Shown here piece after piece: positions 47,155 through 54,900 of a stretch of DNA of 64,000 nt. Source of the DNA: Oceanospirillaceae bacterium (GTDB lineage Bacteria > Pseudomonadota > Gammaproteobacteria > Pseudomonadales > Balneatricaceae); the NCBI GenBank assembly GCA_013215505.1, contig JABSQZ010000001.1:824006-888005 (forward strand), in the 5' to 3' direction. Position 1 is the stretch's first letter, and each line of letters opens with the position of its first letter. The notes below the pieces were generated by a model. That model saw only the letters and a list, made by a program, of their open reading frames with translations. It made no database searches and was not told the origin of the DNA. The position numbers and the translations under genes were made by a program.

Positions 47155-48575
47155 TAGCTGACCCTTTGTTTGGTAGAGTTAATGGTAAAGTCTCGACAGA
47201 TAACCATGTCGTCTACCTCAATATATTTTTCTTTAAATTCAATATTATATTGCGCATGGGTGGCTTTACCTTTTTTACCCAGGGAGGCCAGATGGCGAAT
47301 ATAACTAAAACAGATGTAGTCTTCGATGCTGGCAATTTCAAACTGATCAGCGCGTAGCGTATCGCTATTGGTAAAGTGCCGGGCCAAATAATCTTCGATA
47401 CGATCAACCCGCACCTCACGGCGCGCTTTGTACGCTTTAAAAAGCTCTCTTAACTCCAGTACTTTAGGATCAATAATCGGCTGACGGATAACCCTTGGAG
47501 CCACTTGAATGCGCCGACGCATCGGTGAACGGATACTGCCAGGCGAAATAAAGCCACTGTTTTCCAGCTGCGTTATCGGCTGTTTACGTAACAAACTGCT
47601 GTCTTTTGAGACCGCAGCAATCAAACGTGACAATCGAGAAGCCATCCCCGGGGTGGTTTTATCCATATAGCGAATAGTATCTGCGACCCGTTTTTCCAGC
47701 TTATATCTAAAGTCATCAATACTCTCTAAGCGTTTATCGACTGACTCAAAAATACGGATGATCCGATTGATGTGGGTATGCACCATCGCTTCGGCATCCA
47801 GGTAGTCATTTTCAAACTGTAGCTGGTAGTGATGGATCAATTTCTCCAATTTGATTGAATCAAACTGCAGATCCCGCAACATCGATAGTATTTGACGACG
47901 GAAGCGGAACGGGTTGTTTTTAGTCTTTAAGGTTTTGTAATCGGAGACTAATATCTGTTCGACAAAAGTATCAAAGAACTGCCTGACGATCTCCTGCGGG
48001 CTCTTTGACTCCGCTAAACTAATCTTTAACTCGCGCAGCCCCAACAACATGTCAGTTAAATGCGCACTGAATTCCGCTGCTGATTGAGAGGCTTCCTGCA
48101 GCGTAATACCGCGCCCCTCCGGGTCATTAACGGCCGCCTCTAATGAGCTCAGCACGTTAAGTACCGCACCGCCATATGAGCGTTTATCCATTTTTGCAAT
48201 AGAGACCAACGAGCGCAGCAAATAGCTGTTAGAGGGCGCCATCAATACATAGCTCTTGTATATCTGCTGCTCTTCCTCTAACCAACCGGTTGCCACCAAA
48301 CGCCGGTATATTCTGTTGGCGTATTCAGCAGTTGACCTGGGGGGCTGATAATCTTCCTCTGTATCTTCTTCTTCACGCTCCCAGATCCGCAGGCCAATGC
48401 GCACGACGGTATCTTCGATAGTCGAGCGCACTAAATCTTTGGCGATAAAAGGTTCGATCAGATCTTCATCAAAAAAAAGATCAGCCAGTTCTATTAACAC
48501 CGTTTGGTATGTATGCCTGTTTTTGCCCGACAGCGGGACAAACAGGTCTTCGGGTAGCTTATTAAAAAGCATCAA
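47154..48575 (-). CDS. mksF: MksF/JetA-like kleisin
   Basis: This 473-residue protein opens [33 protein letters not shown], the JetA/MksF start. An N-terminal winged-helix region, a helical middle and a basic linker ([19 protein letters not shown]) lead to a C-terminal winged helix that would contact the SMC head. It is the kleisin of the complex. The promoter should lie in 48576-48700. It is the first gene of a three-gene operon. Confidence 0.88.
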   Translation of the reverse strand: MMLFNKLPEDLFVPLSGKNRHTYQTVLIELADLFFDEDLIEPFIAKDLVRSTIEDTVVRIGLRIWEREEEDTEEDYQPPRSTAEYANRIYRRLVATGWLEEEQQIYKSYVLMAPSNSYLLRSLVSIAKMDKRSYGGAVLNVLSSLEAAVNDPEGRGITLQEASQSAAEFSAHLTDMLLGLRELKISLAESKSPQEIVRQFFDTFVEQILVSDYKTLKTKNNPFRFRRQILSMLRDLQFDSIKLEKLIHHYQLQFENDYLDAEAMVHTHINRIIRIFESVDKRLESIDDFRYKLEKRVADTIRYMDKTTPGMASRLSRLIAAVSKDSSLLRKQPITQLENSGFISPGSIRSPMRRRIQVAPRVIRQPIIDPKVLELRELFKAYKARREVRVDRIEDYLARHFTNSDTLRADQFEIASIEDYICFSYIRHLASLGKKGKATHAQYNIEFKEKYIEVDDMVICRDFTINSTKQRVS

Positions 48576-48920
48576 TCACCTAGAGAGTAAATTAGCGACT
48601 TTTATTATGTTAGCTATCGCCAAATCCAGGGAACATGCATATCAGCCAGCAGTGAAATTACAGAGCTTATTCGCGTCTTCCCCAGCGCCCGGGCAACTTT
48701 TTAGTGCCACAAAACCGAGCCATTTATAAAATTAACTTGGGATTTTAGCTTAGTCTGCCGCGACAAAAAAGCCTTAAGCGGTCCATAGTTAAATATATTT
48801 ATTAAAACCTTAGTTTCGGAGTTAAAGCGATCGACAAAGCGCTTAATCTATAAACAACTTTTTCCCAGCTATTGGCCGTTTTAATATCCTCGAAAATAGC
48901 GGCATAAAATCCGGGGTAAA
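48576..48920. other. Intergenic region: mks promoter and adhesin 3' flank
   Basis: About 345 bp. The minus-strand promoter of mksF should lie next to 48576. No jetD/mksG-like gene or fragment is present here, and I see no other gene. Confidence 0.45.
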
Positions 48921-48950
48921 AAAAAGCCCCACTTAACAGTGAGGCTTTTT
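48921..48950 (-). terminator. Rho-independent terminator of the first adhesin gene
   Basis: AAAAAGCC-C-CACT pairs with AGTG-A-GGCTTTTT around a TAAC loop, about 20 nt past the stop. Flanking A and T runs make it usable in both directions. Confidence 0.88.
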
Positions 48951-48968
48951 TAGCATGTTAATCAGTGA

Positions 48969-51900
48969 TTAGTCAGTTAATAAGTTATTGCCTGCGAGCA
49001 AGTCATCTATTATTTTCTGATCACTCGCACCACCGCTGGCCAGATCTACCCCTTTGAGCAAGATAGTCTGATCTACCTGACCGCCATTGGCAAAATCACC
49101 ATCTTTATTAACGTGCACCAAAGTATCACCATTTAGAGACTCAAAGTTGAGATAGTTATCTAAGCTCGCTTTAGTTTCACCAGCTAACAAATCAGACAGG
49201 TCAAGCTTGTCACCTTCAACCGTTCTAAAGTCCATGATAGTGTCAGTTTCGACAATCGCCGTACTCATATTATCGACATTAAAGGCGAAAGTATCAGCAC
49301 CGCCATTACCGGTCATGAAATCTTCACCTAACCCGCCGACAATCAGATCTGCCTCGGCCGTGCCTATGAACACATGCCCAGGAGAGACAACTGAATTCAC
49401 TAAGCCTGCAGACAATTGCGCCAGTGAAGTAGGCATAATTGCCGCTAATTCAGCACCTTCTTCGCCGTCGTAGGCAATAGGATTTAGGTATTTAACCGCG
49501 ACATTGTCACCAATGGCCACTGCGTGCGACTTGATATTATTGGCCGTTACAAAAGTTTGCCAAGCGGCTTGCTCAGTACCATCTATGCCATCGCCAAGGT
49601 TCTCGTTAGTTTTATCACCGGGGTTACTGCTGCCCGGATTAGCATCGGACAGAGTAGGCACACCATCTGAAAGGAAGTAAGAAACATTTTTAGCGCCGGT
49701 TAATTTACCACTGCTATTAAAGGCCTCTTCCATGCCATCCAGAGCGTAGTCGTAGTTAGTACCGCCATCTGGGTTAGCGATCGAGTTCAGCTTTTCAATC
49801 GCCGCACCGATGGTCATCCAAGAAGAACTCAGCAACGTTTTTGAGTCGCTAAAGGTCGCTAATTGTACCCGCACATCGCCCAACTCATTGTACTTATTAA
49901 GCATATCGTTAAGTGCCGACTTAGCCGCTTCAAGACGGGTTGTGCCATTGAAGCCACCCTTCATTGAACCAGAAACGTCCAACATGATTAATACGTTAGT
50001 ACCAATTGACTGACCGACTACAGGTACAAGCGGCCCCTGTATACTCATGGTGGCCGTCGCAGATGCACCATCACCATCAGCATCTACCAAGGTATAAGTG
50101 ATAGTTTCACTCAAACCTGCTGCCGGTGTCTGTGTGCTCTGGTAGCTGAAGTCACCGCTTTGCATATTGATAGACAATTTAGCATCTGCAGCTGTTACCA
50201 CTGAGAGCGTTGAACCATTCACAGTCGGCAAGTTCCCGGAGCCTGAGTCATTGCTGATACTGTTGCCATCAAAAGTGAATGTCACTTCTGTCGCAGTGGC
50301 ATCCCCAGGAATTTTAATACTCAAGGTGACCTTGGTGATGCCCTCACCACCATCGGCACCGTAACCCGCATTAGCACCCGTTAGGATGTTGCCGCTAACC
50401 GGTGGAATTACGATACTATCGGCTAGCACTGCATCTAATTGCGACAAATCTGTCACAATAGTGGCGTTCGCTTCAGTGTTTTGCACCCCGTCATAAGCGA
50501 TAGGATTTAAATGTCCGGCGTTAACTCCGGTACCCATACCCAGTGCCATCGACTTAATATCGTTAGCTTTTAAGAAGCTTTCCCAGAGCCTTTCTTCAGC
50601 ACTTTGAATACCGTCATCACTGCTGCTGCCATCGTTTTCATTCTTCAGCTGCTGATTATTACCATCAGAAGCGGTCGGTGAGCCATCTGAGAAGAAGTAC
50701 GACAAGTTCTGCGCACCGCTGATGCTTCCCGCGTCATCGAAGGCATCTTGCGCTACATTTAACGCGGCATCGTAATTGGTATAACCACCTGCAGAGAGTG
50801 AGTTTAAGTAGCTGATCGCTTCATCGGCAGCAACCCAGACACTGCCCTGCTTTTCCGAGACGTCACTGAAAGTTACGATCCGTACTTTAACATCACCTAG
50901 GTCATCGTAGCTGCTGATCATCTTGGCGACGGCTTGCTTCGCCAAATCCAGACGAGATTGTTTGTTTGTTTTGCCATCGCCATTAGCATTGAGATCCATG
51001 CTACCTGATAGATCCAGCACCACCATCAAGTTGGTATCTACCTGAGGAAGGTTGATTACTTGTTCGGCGTTTTCGACAAACGGCATATCATCTTCAACTT
51101 TAACAGTGAAACTTCCGGCTGAGGTTGAAGTATTAGTTCCGTCACTGACTGAGTAGTTAAAGTTAAGACTCAGAACGTCTTCGACACTGTTGGTTGGATG
51201 AGTAAGAGGTGCCAGTAAAGTTACTTCATATTCTGCGGTATGGGTGCCATTATTACTAACAACATCACCGACAAAAATCACCGCAACAGGGCCACCATTC
51301 GCTACCCCAGTTAAACTTTGAGAGACTGGCTCCCAGCTCCATACCACTGCTTCACCACCGGATGTAATGCCAGTAGGCCCGGACAGAGTAAAGACGAACG
51401 GCTGCGTATTATCGGCATTGGTATCCGAATCCTGAAAGCTTAAGCTGCCTTTCGCTGTTGCACTGTCACTGAAATCTGCTGGTACACCTGTGCCATCTTT
51501 GATACCACCTGATAGCCCTTCTTCGGAGATAATAGTGGTAGTACCGGTTAAGTTATCTGGTGGTGTACTTAAATCGTTAATAACCCCTTCTGCAGTCGGC
51601 GTCTGTATGATAACTTTTTCGAACTGCCCTTGATCATTAACGCTGTTAATAGTGGCAGTAAAAGTTTCGTCATCTAAATCCTGATCAACGATAGTCTGAA
51701 CATTAACAAGTACAGAACTGCTACCTGCTTTGATAGATACTGTCTGTGTGACTTTCGCGTAGTCACCGTTTTCGGCAGTGCCGTTGGCGAAACTGACTGT
51801 AACATCAGTATCTTTAGTCACTGTCACTGGCGTGCCATTGTGATCCAGCAGTTTAACCGTGAACTTAGACACATCACCTTCGCTAACCGCACCGTGAGAG

Positions 51901-54900
51901 CTGATCACTGCATAGACAGTATCTTCAGAACCTTTGACAGGCTCGTCACTAATAGTCGTTTGCACTGGATCAGTCGAGTTTGATACGACTTCGTAGGCGT
52001 TGATAATCTCGCCGGCGATAGTTTCATTACCCGCTAGGCTGACAAAGTAATGTTCACCGTTATCGGCTAAGTAATCATCCTTAGTCTGTACGCTAAATAC
52101 TTGGTTGATAGTTACAACTTGTGAGCTGTTGGCATAATCTGCCGCACCTTCAGTTGTGCCGTCGGCAAAGTTAACAGTCACAGTACCGGCTGCCGGGCTG
52201 GCAATAACATCTCCATTAGGGGCTACAGCAATTACTTTGTAGTAAGCCATTTCACCTTCAGTCACTTCACTATCCAGTAGCTCTTTGCCTGCTGAATCAG
52301 TAGCTATCAGCTTTAAGCTTACCGTTTCAGGGTTTTCAGGCGGTACTGGCGGTGTGCCTGGCGAGCCTGCATCGGTAATAGTACCTATGCCCTGAACATC
52401 ATTGCCGGTTGTGGCTACATTGGCACTTAAGTTGCTCAAGTTGATGCTGAAAATTTCGTTACCTTCTTTCAGGTAATCATCGTGGATTGGCACTTGAATA
52501 ACGGTGCTAGTAGCACCCGTAGCGATAGAGCCACCACCGGCTTTGTTCCCGTAATCTAAGCCCACTGTGGCAGAACCGTCTGCTGTGGAGTAGCTGAAAG
52601 TAACGGGCCCAGTAGTCGCATGTGACAAGCTGACAGTGAACTCTAGGTAACCTGCATCTTCGTTGACTGTTACATCGTTAACGCTGATCGTCGGCGGCGT
52701 ATCTAAATCATTGATAGTTGCAACTGCTGATGGCGTCTGACCATTAACACCAGAAATATGATCAATATTTTCGAACTGACTACCATCTGCGACGCTACTA
52801 ATAGTCGCAGTGAAAGTCTCATTGTCGAAATCAGTATCTATTTTGGTTTGTACATTGAGAACAGCTGAACTACTGCCGACAGGAATAGTAACCTGATTGA
52901 CATCTATCGAATAGTCACCTGTTTCAGCAGTGCCATTTTCGAACTTAACGGTCACTATAGTCGCTTCGGTAACAGTGACTGGGTTACCCTCTTTATCCAG
53001 CAACTGCACAGTAAACTTCGAGACTTGACCTTCATCGACTGCGCCGTTAGAGCTGATTACCGCAAATACAGTATCTTCAGGACCTGAAGTTGGCTCGTCA
53101 TTGATCGTCGTTTCTACCACAACTGTTGAGTTAGTCACGACTTCGTAAGCGTTTACGATATCTCCGGCGATAGTGTCGTCACCGCCCAGGCTCACTTTGT
53201 ACTTCTCGCCGTTATCGGCTAAGTAATCATCTTTAGTTTGTACGCTGAATACTTGGTTTATCGTCACAACTTGTGAGCTATTGGCATAATCTGCCACGCC
53301 ATCAGTTGTGCCGTCGGCAAAGTTAACAGTCACAGTGCCGGCTGCCGGGTTGGCAATAATATCTCCATCAGGGTCTACAGCGACTACTTTGTAGTAAGCC
53401 ATTTCGCCTTCAGTCACTTCACTAACCAGTAGCTCTTTGCCTGCTGAATCAGTGGCAACCAGTTTCAAGCTAACAGTTTCAGGGTTCTCAGGCGGTACTG
53501 GCGGTGTGCCAGGAGGCGTACCTGGGGTACCATCTTCTGTGATAGTACCTATGCCCTGAACGTCATTGCCGGTCGTGGCAACATTGGCGCTTAGGCCACT
53601 CAAGTTGATACTGAAAGTCTCGTTACCTTCTTTCAGGTAATCATCGTGGATTGGCACTTGAATAACGGTGCTAGTAGCACCCGTAGCGATAGAGCCACCA
53701 CCGGCTTTGTTCCCGTAATCTAAGCCCACTGTGGCAGAACCGTCTGCTGTGGAGTAGCTGAAAGTAACGGGCCCAGTAGTCGCATGAGACAAGCTGACAG
53801 TGAACTCGAGGTAACCTGCATCTTCATTAACGGTTACATCGTTAACGCTGATCGTCGGCGGCGTATCTAAATCATTGATAGTTGCAACTGCGGAAGGCGT
53901 ATGACCATTAACACCTGAAGTGTGGTCAACGTTTTCGAACTGATCACCATCTACAACGCCAGTGATAGTCGCTGTAAACGTCTCGTCGTCAAAGTCATCA
54001 TCTTTCTTCGTTTGTACATCGACAACAACTGAGCTGTTACCCGCTGTGATAAAGACGTTTTGGACAGCTATTGCATAATCCTCGTCACCTTCAGCAGTGC
54101 CATTTGCGAACTCGACAGTCACTTGAGTCGCTTCTGTCACTGTGACTGGGTTACCCTCTTTATCCAGCAACTGCACAGTAAACTGAGAGACTTGTCCTTC
54201 ATCGACTGCGCCGTTAGAACTGATTACCGCAAATACAGTATCTTCAGGACCTGAAGTTGGCTCGTCATTAATCGTCGTTTCTACCACAACTGTTGAGTTA
54301 GTCACGACTTCGTAAGCGTTTACGATATCTCCGGCAATTGTGTCGTCACCTGCCAGGCTCACTTTGTACTTCTCGCCGTTATCGGCTAAATAATCATCTT
54401 TAGTCTGTACGCTAAATACTTGGTTGATGGTTACAACTTGTGAGTTGTTAGCATAATCTGCCGCGCCATCAGTTGTGCCGTCGGCAAAGTTAACAGTCAC
54501 AGTACCGGCTGTCGGGTTGGCAATAATACCTCCATCAGGGTCTACAGCGACTACTTTGTAGTAAGCCATTTCGCCTTCAGTCACTTCACTAACCTGTAGT
54601 TCCTTGCCTGTTGAATCAGTAGCAATCAGTTTCAAACTTACCGTTTCAGGGTTTTCAGGCGGCACTGGCGGTGTGCCTGGTGAGCCGGCATCGGTAATAG
54701 TACCTATGCCCTGAACGTCATTGCCAGTCGTGGCAAGATTAGCGCTTAGGTTACTCAAATTGATGCTGAAAGTTTCATTACCTTCTTTCAGGTAATCATC
54801 TTTTATCGGCACTTGGATAACAATACTAGTAGCACCCGTAGCGATAGAACCGCCGTTGGTCTTAGTTGTGTAATCTAGGCCCGCTGTGGCAGACCCGTCT

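Noticed and set aside
43032..48575. Complete Wadjet plasmid-defence system
   Set aside because: The JetD/MksG nuclease gene is missing on both sides, so only a three-subunit Mks condensin can be claimed.
48397..48729. 110-codon plus-strand frame over the mksF start
   Set aside because: It lies mostly antisense to the conserved mksF N-terminus and has no ribosome site or recognisable product.
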